A program made the translations under genes and the position numbers. 26,159 bases of DNA from Candidatus Brachythrix odensensis. GTDB lineage: Bacteria; Chloroflexota; Anaerolineae; J036; Brachytrichaceae. The DNA lies in the NCBI GenBank assembly GCA_016714465.1, contig JADKDT010000023.1, positions 1 through 26,159 of the forward strand, written 5' to 3'. The notes beneath the pieces are model-generated. The model worked only from the letters and a program-made list of their open reading frames with translations, ran no database searches and was not told where the DNA came from. Of this stretch, positions 14,944 through 21,518 are shown in pieces. Position 1 is the first letter of the stretch. The number at the start of each line of letters is the position of its first letter.

Positions 14944-15801
14944 ATGAATGACGCGCCTGATCTCTCCGAAACCATTCAAACCGCCGCCGCATATGTGCGC
15001 ACCCGCGATCCGCGCCCCTGGCGGGTGCTGCTGATCCTGGGCAGCGGGCTGGGCGGGCTGGCCGACAAGGTCCAGAACCCCACCCGCATCTCGTATGCCG
15101 ATATCCCGGGCTTTGCCCGCTCGACGGTGGCCGGGCACAGCGGCCAGTTTGTCATCGGCGATCTGTTTGGCGTGCCGGTCGCGGTGATGCAGGGCCGGGT
15201 GCACTTCTACGAGGGGCATCCGCTGTGGCAGGTTGGTCTGCCCGTGCGAGTGGCCAAGGCAATGGGCGTTGAGACGATGATCGTGACCAATGCCGCCGGC
15301 GGCATCCATCGCGACTTTCAGGTAGCCGACCTCATGCTCATGACCGACCACATCAGCCTGGCCGGCCTGGCCGGCCATAACCCGTTGATGGGGCCGAACG
15401 ATGAGCGGCTGGGGCTGCGCTTCCCCGCCGTCACTGGGGCTTATGACGCCCAGCTTCAGCGCTTCGCCGTCGACGCGGCCCGCGAGGCAAACGTCGATCT
15501 CAAGCAGGGCGTCTACGTATGCGTGTCGGGGCCGATGTTCGAGACCCCGGCCGAATTGCGCTTTCTGCGGATCATTGGCGCAGATGCGGTCGGCATGTCA
15601 ACCGCCCATGAGGTCGTTGTTGCCCGCCACGCAGGCATTCGAGTGCTGGGGTTCAGTGGCATCACCAACGTGGCGCGCTTGAGCGCCGACGAGGGTGAAC
15701 CGCCCTCGCACTCCGAGGTGATGGAAGCCGCGCCGCGCATCGCGCCCAAACTGCACGCCGTGATCGAAGGCACGCTGCGCCGCATGCACGGAGCGCGCTA
15801 G
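14944..15801 (+). CDS. punA: Purine nucleoside phosphorylase
   Basis: 285 residues, the usual length for the trimeric PNP/MTAP family. It cleaves purine nucleosides with phosphate to give the free base and ribose-1-phosphate (purine salvage, cytosol). Motifs in order: LILGSGLGGLAD (phosphate loop), VAGHSGQFVIG (phosphate-binding His-Ser), MQGRVHFYEGH, VTNAAGGIH, GPMFETPAELRFLR (base-binding Glu), GADAVGMSTAHEV, and GFSGITN with the Asn that contacts the purine. All catalytic positions I can place are present. It leads an apparent operon with the next two genes (21-nt gap, then a 4-nt overlap), although their link to purine salvage is not obvious. Confidence 0.92.
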   Translation: MNDAPDLSETIQTAAAYVRTRDPRPWRVLLILGSGLGGLADKVQNPTRISYADIPGFARSTVAGHSGQFVIGDLFGVPVAVMQGRVHFYEGHPLWQVGLPVRVAKAMGVETMIVTNAAGGIHRDFQVADLMLMTDHISLAGLAGHNPLMGPNDERLGLRFPAVTGAYDAQLQRFAVDAAREANVDLKQGVYVCVSGPMFETPAELRFLRIIGADAVGMSTAHEVVVARHAGIRVLGFSGITNVARLSADEGEPPSHSEVMEAAPRIAPKLHAVIEGTLRRMHGAR

Positions 15802-15822
15802 GCGGTCATCCGACCCCGCACT

Positions 15823-16707
15823 ATGGACGCCATCCTGCGCCTGATCCGAGACTACAGCGTGCTGCTGTATCTCATCCTGGGCGGCGTCTTCCTGTTCTTT
15901 GTAGGCTCGACCCTGTTCGCGATGCGCGACATGGGCCGGGCGGTGTATCGGCTCGAGCGGGCCGAAGTGCAGGGGCGCATCAACGGCAACCTTTTTCGGG
16001 CGGTGCTCAGCGCCCTGGGCGGCGGGATGATCTTCATGCTCGCCTCGCTGGCGCCTCCCGGCGATGCGACCGTGCCCGGCACACCGTCCCTCAGCGCGAC
16101 GTCGGCGGTTCCCACCTCGCCCGCCACAGCCGTCATCAGCCGAATTGGGACCTTCACCCCCACGATCATCTTTGTGGGCACCCAGATCTCGACCCAGGCC
16201 CAGGCGACCCTCGGCCCGGCGCTGACAGCCACGGCCCGCGCCCGGCCGACGGGCACGTCCACGCCCCGACCCGCGGCCACTGCGGTGGGCACGGCGCGGG
16301 CGACGGCGACCCTGCCGCCGGCGGCCACCCCGACCCGCACCGCGTTCTCGCCGGTGGTGACACCGGGCGGCGTGCCGGTGGCCACCGATTGCGCCAACGA
16401 CAACGCCCGGATCACCGCCCCCGCCACCAACGAGCGGATCAAGGGCGTCTACGTCGTCAATGGCACGGCGATCGTGGAGGCGGGCGGCTATTACAAGCTG
16501 GAGCTGTTGCTGCCGGGCGCGGCCCAATGGTCACTCCTGCACGCCGCCGATCCAGGCGTCACCGTCCGGGCCGGGCCGCTGATGCCTGCCTATAATTTCA
16601 GCGCCGGCCAGATTCCACCCGGCACGCTTCCGCTGCGGCTGGTCGTCTTTCGCGCCGGGGGCGACGCGGCCGCGGTGTGTATCCTGCCCATCATCATCGC
16701 CCCATGA
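15823..16707 (+). CDS. Two-TM membrane protein with a Thr/Pro/Ala linker and an extracytoplasmic C-terminal domain
   Basis: 294 residues, no family recognised. Helix 1 spans about 11-33 (YSVLLYLILGGVFLFFVGST), a charged cytosolic loop with RAVYRLERAEVQGRI follows, and helix 2 spans about 59-76. Residues 78-187 are a low-complexity Thr/Pro/Ala linker (for example TSTPRPAATAVGTARATATL), the kind often O-glycosylated outside the cell. The C-terminal domain (188-294) looks like a small beta-sandwich (INGERIKG-like start ITAPATNERIKGVYVVNGT, then YYKLELLLPG) with Cys190 and Cys286 that could pair. It sits between PNP and GNAT, with its stop overlapping the next start. Confidence 0.8.
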   Translation: MDAILRLIRDYSVLLYLILGGVFLFFVGSTLFAMRDMGRAVYRLERAEVQGRINGNLFRAVLSALGGGMIFMLASLAPPGDATVPGTPSLSATSAVPTSPATAVISRIGTFTPTIIFVGTQISTQAQATLGPALTATARARPTGTSTPRPAATAVGTARATATLPPAATPTRTAFSPVVTPGGVPVATDCANDNARITAPATNERIKGVYVVNGTAIVEAGGYYKLELLLPGAAQWSLLHAADPGVTVRAGPLMPAYNFSAGQIPPGTLPLRLVVFRAGGDAAAVCILPIIIAP

Positions 16708-17261
16708 TCCGTCCAGCCAACCTCTCCGACATCGAACTGGTCATTAATCTGGACCACAGCTATACAACCGATCACGTGTGGCAGATGGCTGCCCGCGAGG
16801 CCGCCCGGGAGGCAGTCCGAGGCGGCATGGGCGAGTACGAGAGCGTCTTCCGGCTGTCGGCGCTGCCCCGCCAGATGAAGGTGCCTCCCGTGTTCGAACC
16901 CCGCGCGCTGCGGCGGATTTTGAATCGCTGCGACTATGCCTGGGTGCGCCAGGGTGAGAACTCGGGCGATCTGTACGGCTACCTGGGAATGGCCGTTGTG
17001 CCGTGGCAGGGCACGGGCTGGATCCCGCTCATGTGCGTGCGCCCCGAGATGCGCCGCAAGGGGGTTGCCACCCAACTGGTCCGGGCCGCCATCGCTCAGG
17101 CCAAGGAACTCGGGTTGCGCACGGTCACCCTCGATCTGTCGACCCGTAACTACCCGGCCACGCGCCTGGCCCAGACCCGAGGTTTTCGCTTTGCGGGCTT
17201 TGCCGACAACTACGGCAACGGGCAGGACATCGCCATGTTCTACGCCCAGCGGGTGCGCTGA
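16704..17261 (+). CDS. GNAT-family N-acetyltransferase
   Basis: 185 residues. The ATG overlaps the previous stop (ATGA), which sets the start; an upstream in-frame extension would run inside the previous gene. The acetyl-CoA loop is PLMCVRPEMRRKGVATQLV (about 109-127), with the R-x-x-G-x-A signature as RRKGVA. The fold then continues through LGLRTVTLDLS, NYPATRLAQTRGFRFAGF and a final strand ending DIAMFYAQRV. GNAT enzymes move an acetyl group from acetyl-CoA to an amine; the substrate cannot be read from sequence. Translational coupling suggests it is made with the membrane protein and PNP. Confidence 0.88.
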   Translation: MIRPANLSDIELVINLDHSYTTDHVWQMAAREAAREAVRGGMGEYESVFRLSALPRQMKVPPVFEPRALRRILNRCDYAWVRQGENSGDLYGYLGMAVVPWQGTGWIPLMCVRPEMRRKGVATQLVRAAIAQAKELGLRTVTLDLSTRNYPATRLAQTRGFRFAGFADNYGNGQDIAMFYAQRVR

Positions 17262-17815
17262 GGCAATGTCACCCTGAGCCAGGCCCAGGGCTTGGGCGGG
17301 GCGGGGCGGCGCGGTCTGCGGCGGTGCTGGACGTAGATGCTTCGCGGAGTGCGCGGCGCAGCTGCGTGGGGCGCTAGCGCGGGCGCCTGGGCGGCTCGCG
17401 CGGCGGCGAAGGGTCTCTGGCCGGGCGGTCTGCGGGCAACGGCGTAGCCCGTCCGGAGGTGCTCGGCGCGCGGCGGGCTGCGCTGCGTGGGCGCGCTCGC
17501 TGAGGCGCGGCGGCGGCCTGCCCGGCACGTGGTGCCGCGCCGTGCGCTGGCGTGCCCGGCTCCTGGGCGCCAGCATGCAAGGGCGCGGCGGTCAGGGCCT
17601 GCGTGGCCAACGTGAGGTGCTTCGCGCGCGGTGCGCGGGGCATGCGGCTGCGGGGCGCTCGCCGGGGTGGGGCGGGCTGGCGCGCGGGGCCCGGCGGGGT
17701 CTCCGCGGCGGTCGGGCCGGGGGGGCGCCCGCCGGGATGCTCGCGGCCGTGGGCGGGGCCCGGCCGCGCGGGTTCCCTCCTAGCGCGGGTGCTAGGCGTC
17801 CGCGCTTGGCGCGGT
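17262..17815. other. Gene-free, extremely GC-rich block
   Basis: I see no credible gene on either strand. The open frames translate to Arg/Ala/Gly/Pro low-complexity sequence without start signals. The plus strand is visibly richer in G than C, with G runs at about 17297-17305 and 17717-17723. Short inverted repeats occur, for example CCTAGC 17779-17784 with GCTAGG 17791-17796. No tRNA, RNase P, tmRNA or SRP signature was recognised. It could be a structured RNA or simply junk. Confidence 0.5.
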
Positions 17816-17820
17816 TGACA
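17815..17820 (+). promoter_or_regulatory. Isolated -35-like hexamer (TTGACA)
   Basis: A perfect TTGACA sits at the right edge of the GC-rich block, but no good -10 lies 16-18 nt downstream. It is listed because it marks an abrupt composition change. Confidence 0.2.
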
Positions 17821-17898
17821 CAAGGGGGATGAAGGGGTTCGCGCTCCGTATCGGCTCGTCTATTTGGCCTTGCATCTCGCCTCGTCCGCGAAAACAGT

Positions 17899-17987
17899 CA
17901 AGTTGGCTCCGGGGGGAGGTTGGCTCATCGAATCCGTGAACCCAACTTGGCGCGACCTGAGCGATGATCGGCTTGGGCCCGACCCAA
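17899..17987. repeat. Two inverted repeats in the leader region before the DUF1684 gene
   Basis: CAAGTTGG (17899-17906) and CCAACTTG (17942-17949) are exact inverses 35 nt apart. TTGGG (17973-17977) and CCCAA (17983-17987) form a second small hairpin. Since the likely promoter is at 18060, they would lie upstream of the transcript, as possible operators or parts of an unrecognised RNA. The rest of 17821-18059 shows nothing else. Confidence 0.3.
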
Positions 17988-18059
17988 ACCCGTAACCGTC
18001 TCCGGAGGGGCCGTCCGCCGATGCGCGTCAATGCAGCGATCGCGTTCGGCGCGCCGCCG

Positions 18060-18065
18060 TATACT
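18060..18065 (+). promoter_or_regulatory. -10 box (TATACT) for a leaderless transcript
   Basis: TATACT lies 7 nt before ATG 18073, with only pyrimidine-rich sequence between. It supports 18073 rather than the upstream in-frame codon at 18031 as the start. Confidence 0.5.
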
Positions 18066-18072
18066 TTCCCGC

Positions 18073-18585
18073 ATGAGCGACCTCGATGAATTCAGGCGGA
18101 TGAAGGACGCGTTCTTCGCCGGCGATCCGGCCAGCCCGTTATTCGATGAGGAGCAGGCTGAGTTCCACGGCCTGAAGTACTTCCCGGAGAATCCCGCCCT
18201 GCGGCTGACCCTGGCCGTTACGCGCGACCCGCAGCGCGGGCAGGTTCGGATCGAGACGACCGACGGCGACACCCAGACCTACACGCGCTATGGGCGCTTC
18301 TCCTTCGAGATTGACGGGCAGCCGGTCGGCCTGACCCTGTATGAAGGCGCCCACGGTTTCTTCCTGCCTTTTGCCGACGCGCTGGCGGGCAAAGAGACCT
18401 ACCCGGCCGGGCGTTACCTCGAGCCCGAACCCGCCGGGCCGGATCGCTTTCACGTCGACTTCAACCTGGCCTACAACCCGTATTGCGCTTACAGCGATCG
18501 CTGGTCCTGCCCGATCACCCCCGCCGAAAACCGGCTCAAGGTGGCGATCCGGGCCGGCGAGAAGATCTATCACCCCGCATCATGA
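18073..18585 (+). CDS. DUF1684 family protein
   Basis: 170 residues. The family core is well preserved: FFAGDPASPL and a LKYFPENPALRL stretch near the N-terminus, LTLYEGAHGFFLPFADALAG (87-106), ETYPAGRYLE (108-117), and the signature DFNLAYNPYCAYSDRWSCP (129-147) followed by PAENRLKVAIRAGEK. Members are small, usually cytosolic proteins of unknown activity. No signal peptide is present here. Its stop overlaps the start of the aldo/keto reductase (ATGA), so the two are co-translated and may act on related substrates. The start is set by the -10 box at 18060. Confidence 0.9.
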   Translation: MSDLDEFRRMKDAFFAGDPASPLFDEEQAEFHGLKYFPENPALRLTLAVTRDPQRGQVRIETTDGDTQTYTRYGRFSFEIDGQPVGLTLYEGAHGFFLPFADALAGKETYPAGRYLEPEPAGPDRFHVDFNLAYNPYCAYSDRWSCPITPAENRLKVAIRAGEKIYHPAS

Positions 18586-19565
18586 AAAAAATCACCCTGC
18601 CCGGTATGACCCTGCCCGTTTCGCGCATCATTTTCGGCTGCATGACCCTCGGTGATTCGTGGAATCGGAGCGAGCCGATTACGGATGTCGCGCGCAGCCG
18701 GGCGATGACCGCCGTGCGTTTGGCGATGGAGGAGGGCATCAACTTCTTCGACCATGCCGACATTTACTGCTCGGGCAAATCGGAAGAGGTGTTTTCCCAA
18801 CTCCTGATCGAGTCGCCGCATCTGCGCGACCAGATCGCGATCCAGTCCAAGTGCGGTATTCGTTTCGGGGGCGACCCGACCCCCTACTCGCCCGGGCGCT
18901 ACGACTTCCGGCGCGACTACATCGTCTCCTCGGTGGAGGGCAGCCTCAGCCGCCTGCAGACTGACTATCTGGACATCCTGCTCCTGCATCGGCCCGATCC
19001 GCTGGTCGAGCCGGACGAGGTGGCGGCGGCTTTTGACGCCTTGCACGCCGCCGGCAAGGTGCGCCACTTCGGGCTGAGCAATCACACGGCCGCGCAGATC
19101 TCCCTGCTCCGCAAGTCGGTGCGCCAGCCCATCATCGTCAACCAGGTCGAGGTCAGCCTGTTGCACACCTATTTGCTGGACGCTGGCATCGTCTTCAACC
19201 AGGACGACCCGGCCGGCCTGGTTCACAACGAAGGCACCCTGGAATACTGCCGCGAGCATGGCATCACGATCCAGGCCTGGTCGCCGCTGGCCAAGGGCGC
19301 GGTCATCAGCGGCGAATCACGCCTGCGGCCGGACGCTGCGCAAGCTGTTGCGGCCGAGGTGGCCGGACTGGCCGCCGACATGAAGGTGAGCGCCGAGGCC
19401 ATCGCCCTTGCGTGGCTGATGCGCCACCCAGCCGGTATCCAGCCGGTGGTCGGCAGCCGTAACCCCGAGCGCATCCGGGCGGCATGCCAGGCCGATGGGG
19501 TCGAGCTCACCCGCGAGGATTGGTACCGCCTCTTTATCGCCGGGCGCGGGGCGAAGCTGCCGTAA
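18582..19565 (+). CDS. Aldo/keto reductase (YdhF-like predicted oxidoreductase)
   Basis: 327 residues. The start reads MKKITLPGMTLPVSRIIFGC, typical of the YdhF/COG4989 branch. The catalytic tetrad is complete: Asp57 in FFDHADIY, Tyr62, Lys90 in IAIQSKCG and His136 in DILLLHRPDP. Later blocks are GKVRHFGLSNHTA, VNQVEVSLLH, IQAWSPLAKG and the NADPH-binding end GIQPVVGSRNPERI. It should reduce an aldehyde or ketone with NAD(P)H in the cytosol; the substrate is unknown. It overlaps the DUF1684 gene by 4 nt and ends 2 nt before HP7. Confidence 0.92.
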   Translation: MKKITLPGMTLPVSRIIFGCMTLGDSWNRSEPITDVARSRAMTAVRLAMEEGINFFDHADIYCSGKSEEVFSQLLIESPHLRDQIAIQSKCGIRFGGDPTPYSPGRYDFRRDYIVSSVEGSLSRLQTDYLDILLLHRPDPLVEPDEVAAAFDALHAAGKVRHFGLSNHTAAQISLLRKSVRQPIIVNQVEVSLLHTYLLDAGIVFNQDDPAGLVHNEGTLEYCREHGITIQAWSPLAKGAVISGESRLRPDAAQAVAAEVAGLAADMKVSAEAIALAWLMRHPAGIQPVVGSRNPERIRAACQADGVELTREDWYRLFIAGRGAKLP

Positions 19566-19567
19566 AT

Positions 19568-19610
19568 CCGCAAGCAACAGCCCCGGCGAAGCCTGGGCTG
19601 TTGCTTGCGG
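19568..19610. terminator. 20-bp hairpin with one mismatch, between convergent genes (element HP7)
   Basis: Arms 19568-19587 and 19591-19610 pair except C19584/T19594, with a GAA loop. It almost touches both stops (aldo/keto reductase stop 19563-19565; chorismate mutase stop 19611-19613). Bidirectional termination is plausible. Confidence 0.65.
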
Positions 19611-20303
19611 TCAGGCGTTTCCGTCCTCGGCCATGCGCTGGAGATAGCGCACTTCAATCGCGATCGTCTCGTCGATCACCCAGCGAAAGACGCGCTCGAA
19701 CAGATCGGGGTTGAGGAAATGCCGCGCGGCCGCGTCCCGCGCGCGGGTGATGACCGCCTGCTCGCGCTCGTGGTTGGTCAGGCGCGCGCGCAGGATGTCC
19801 GGCTGGCTCACCAGGCCGATCAAGTCGGGCTCCATCTCGAGCTTGACCTGCGCGACAAAACGTCCCACGTTTACCCGCTGATACAGGTTGAGCAGGATCT
19901 CGGCGTCCATGTAAGCGGCTTCGCCAAAGGTCTGGCCGTCCTCGCCGGGCGGGCAGAGCTCCCCGATGAGATCCGAATAGAAACGCATCAGGTTCATCCG
20001 CACGGGCAGGTCGACGACGGGCAGCGACGGCAGCGTGCCCCGCCGCACGATCGGCGATTCGGGCAGCGACTGGCTGATCAACGGCTGCTGGTCGGGGAAG
20101 GAGAAGCGCCCGAGCGAGGCGTGATAGCGCTCGAGCCCCTCCAGGGCGAACTCGAGCAGCGAGGCGTCGGGCCGGCCCTCGATCGGGATCGCGCCGTGGC
20201 GATAGATCGTGGCGTTGACTGGAAAGCGCGCCCGGTCGCGCAGACGGTTGACGATCAGGTCATTCCACAGGTCGATCCGGCGGCGCAGGTCGGGGAGGTC
20301 CAT
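19611..20303 (-). CDS. Eukaryotic-type (AroQ-beta) chorismate mutase
   Basis: 230 residues, all-helical, close to yeast Aro7 (256 residues) and far longer than the ~90-residue bacterial AroQ domain. It turns chorismate into prephenate for Phe/Tyr synthesis. Aligning by eye to yeast, every active-site residue is kept with identical spacing: Arg7 (yeast R16), Arg143 (R157), Lys154 (K168), Asn177 (N194), Glu181 (E198), Thr213 (T242) and Glu217 (E246). Landmark strings are GRFVAQVKLE, ARLTNHEREQ and IAIEVRYLQRM. Effector-site residues differ: R75 is Gly65, S142 is Glu128 and T145 is Tyr131; R76 and G141 are kept as Arg66 and Gly127. I infer an active enzyme without yeast-like Trp/Tyr control. The ATG at 20303 is chosen because the longer frame would translate palindrome HP8, and a GATAAT box lies 7 nt upstream. 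Confidence 0.88.
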   Translation of the reverse strand: MDLPDLRRRIDLWNDLIVNRLRDRARFPVNATIYRHGAIPIEGRPDASLLEFALEGLERYHASLGRFSFPDQQPLISQSLPESPIVRRGTLPSLPVVDLPVRMNLMRFYSDLIGELCPPGEDGQTFGEAAYMDAEILLNLYQRVNVGRFVAQVKLEMEPDLIGLVSQPDILRARLTNHEREQAVITRARDAAARHFLNPDLFERVFRWVIDETIAIEVRYLQRMAEDGNA

Positions 20304-20310
20304 GCCTGGA

Positions 20311-20316
20311 ATTATC
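20311..20316 (-). promoter_or_regulatory. -10 box (GATAAT) for a leaderless chorismate mutase transcript
   Basis: On the minus strand GATAAT ends 7 nt before the ATG at 20303. The palindrome HP8 starts 4 nt further upstream and would cover the -35 position. Confidence 0.45.
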
Positions 20317-20320
20317 TGCT

Positions 20321-20380
20321 GTTCGGAAGCGATATTGCCCGCCCCGGCGTACGCCGGGGCGGGCAATATCGCTTCCGAAC
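20321..20380. repeat. 60-bp perfect palindrome between divergent genes (element HP8)
   Basis: All 60 bases are self-complementary, centred at 20350/20351 (GGCGT/ACGCC), with no loop. It lies between the divergent chorismate mutase (start 20303) and the secreted protein (start 20441). Core CCCGCCCCGgcgtacgcCGGGG and the CGATAT shoulder are shared with HP3. Being in a divergent promoter region, it is not a terminator for either neighbour; operator or mobile palindromic element are the alternatives. Confidence 0.7.
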
Positions 20381-20427
20381 GATAGAACTTGCTGGAATAT
20401 CGAGAGCCGCGCGGCGGCAGATCGCGC

Positions 20428-20433
20428 TATCAT
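20428..20433 (+). promoter_or_regulatory. -10 box (TATCAT) for a leaderless transcript
   Basis: TATCAT lies 7 nt before ATG 20441. It favours that ATG over the GTG three bases upstream. Confidence 0.45.
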
Positions 20434-20440
20434 CCCGGTG

Positions 20441-20692
20441 ATGTTGCGCGGGATTTGTCTGATCACTGCCCTGGCCCTGCTCTCTGCGGTCGGCGCGCCT
20501 GCGCCGGCCTGGGCCGCCGAGGCGCCGCCGGAACGGATGCCGCTGGGTGTGGTCGTCACGCCGCCCGAATGCGTGACCGAATCCCTCTTCGTCCCGCCCG
20601 CGCTGCCGACCTGGGCCTTTATCGTCAACTTTGAGGTCATCAGCGGGTCGGCGCCCCTGGGCTGTTTGGCTGTGTACAACGCCGCGCCCTGA
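20441..20692 (+). CDS. Secreted protein, N-terminal part (split by a frameshift)
   Basis: This frame gives a signal peptide (MLRGICLITALALLSAVGAP with an AWA cleavage site) and a short mature region ending FEVISGSAPLGCLAVYNAAP. It stops at 20690-20692. Protein-like sequence continues at once in the next frame (PDVFYPIPCHTVGS...). Dropping one C from the run at 20687-20689 restores one open gene of about 310 residues. No domain is recognised in this part. Confidence 0.65.
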   Translation: MLRGICLITALALLSAVGAPAPAWAAEAPPERMPLGVVVTPPECVTESLFVPPALPTWAFIVNFEVISGSAPLGCLAVYNAAP

Positions 20693-21371
20693 CGTCTTCT
20701 ATCCCATCCCCTGCCACACGGTTGGGTCGGTCGCCTACTTCAACAGCTTTGGCCTGTTTCAGGGCGGCCGGGTGGAGTGCCCGATCAATCTGCAGACCTA
20801 CGTGACCAGCCCGCCGATCTCCAACACCCTGGAAGTCATCATGATGCAGGGCGTCGGGCGGCTATCCCCGACCGAGGCCTCGACCAGTTCGTTCCGGAGC
20901 CCGATCGTCTACTACTCGCCGACTCTGGCGGCGACCGGCACCGGGCTGTTTCTGCGCGCTTCGGCGACCCGCTTTGAGATCTCAGGCCAATTTCGGACTC
21001 GGCTCAACAACACCAATTTTGAGCAAGCGTTGGGGGTTTCGGTCTTCACCACCACGGTTTCAAATGCGTTGGCCCAGACGTGGCAGTCAATCTACTGGCG
21101 CAGGCGCATGCTGCCGGATACGTTCACGACGGTCTGGCATACGGTCAATGGCGGTCCGCCGGATGACCTGCTTTCCGGTCCGCAGAATCCCGTCAGCTTC
21201 CGCTCCGACGGGGGCACCTTCATCGTCGGCGGCTCACCGTTGGGGCCGAATCTGCTGGGCACGCTCGAGGAGATCATCGTCGATCCGGCCGGCGGGAGCC
21301 AGCCGCCCAAGGTCGCCAGCGTGGTCCCGCTCAGCAAGTACGACATCTTCCTGCCGCTCGTCCAGCGATAG
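20688..21371 (+). CDS. Secreted protein, C-terminal part, ending in the IFLPLVQR motif
   Basis: Continuation of the secreted protein above, about 228 residues. The sequence looks like an extracellular beta-rich domain: PIPCHTVGSVAYFNSFGLFQ, SPIVYYSPTLAATGTGLFLR, then TWQSIYWRRRMLPDTF and the laminin-G/LamG-like ending GTLEEIIVDPAGG. I am not certain of the fold. The last residues, SKYDIFLPLVQR, match the C-termini of two beta-helix proteins in the window. In isolation this frame also opens earlier (from 20631), but those codons translate the out-of-frame part of the signal-bearing segment. It ends 6 nt before HP9. Confidence 0.65.
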   Translation, partial: PDVFYPIPCHTVGSVAYFNSFGLFQGGRVECPINLQTYVTSPPISNTLEVIMMQGVGRLSPTEASTSSFRSPIVYYSPTLAATGTGLFLRASATRFEISGQFRTRLNNTNFEQALGVSVFTTTVSNALAQTWQSIYWRRRMLPDTFTTVWHTVNGGPPDDLLSGPQNPVSFRSDGGTFIVGGSPLGPNLLGTLEEIIVDPAGGSQPPKVASVVPLSKYDIFLPLVQR

Positions 21372-21377
21372 TTCGGT

Positions 21378-21410
21378 AGGTGGGGTCCACCTTCAAGGTG
21401 GACCCCACCT
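21378..21410. terminator. 16-bp perfect hairpin (element HP9)
   Basis: Arms 21378-21393 and 21395-21410 are complementary around a single C. It follows the secreted protein's stop by 6 nt. It is the shortest of the nine and lacks the GGC-loop-GCC core. Confidence 0.6.
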
Positions 21411-21461
21411 GGGCGACGCTTCAATGTATCTTGTCTCCCCCCGCGATACGCCTTTCTGACG

Positions 21462-21510
21462 CATAATCGGCCCAATCGGCATACGCCGATCCGTTTACTC
21501 GCAAAGGAGG
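21462..21510 (+). promoter_or_regulatory. Promoter/leader of the ABC importer operon
   Basis: CATAAT (21462-21467) is a plausible -10. An inverted repeat ATCGGC-ATAC-GCCGAT (21475-21490) follows and could be an operator or small hairpin. AAAGGAGG (21503-21510) is a strong Shine-Dalgarno 8 nt before ATG 21519, in contrast to the leaderless genes of the window. Confidence 0.4.
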
Positions 21511-21518
21511 ACACAACG

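Noticed and set aside
17374..17832. Open frames of about 90-150 codons within the GC-rich block
   Set aside because: They appear in several frames at once with Arg/Gly/Ala/Pro composition, as expected from near-absence of A/T-containing stop codons.
4856..19610. Calling all the hairpins ordinary intrinsic terminators
   Set aside because: No T-runs follow the stems, and two members lie between divergent starts; kept as a structured element family with possible termination at gene ends only.
20304..20366. Longer chorismate mutase start at 20366
   Set aside because: It would translate half of the perfect palindrome HP8, and the homology begins at the internal Met with a -10 box just upstream of it.
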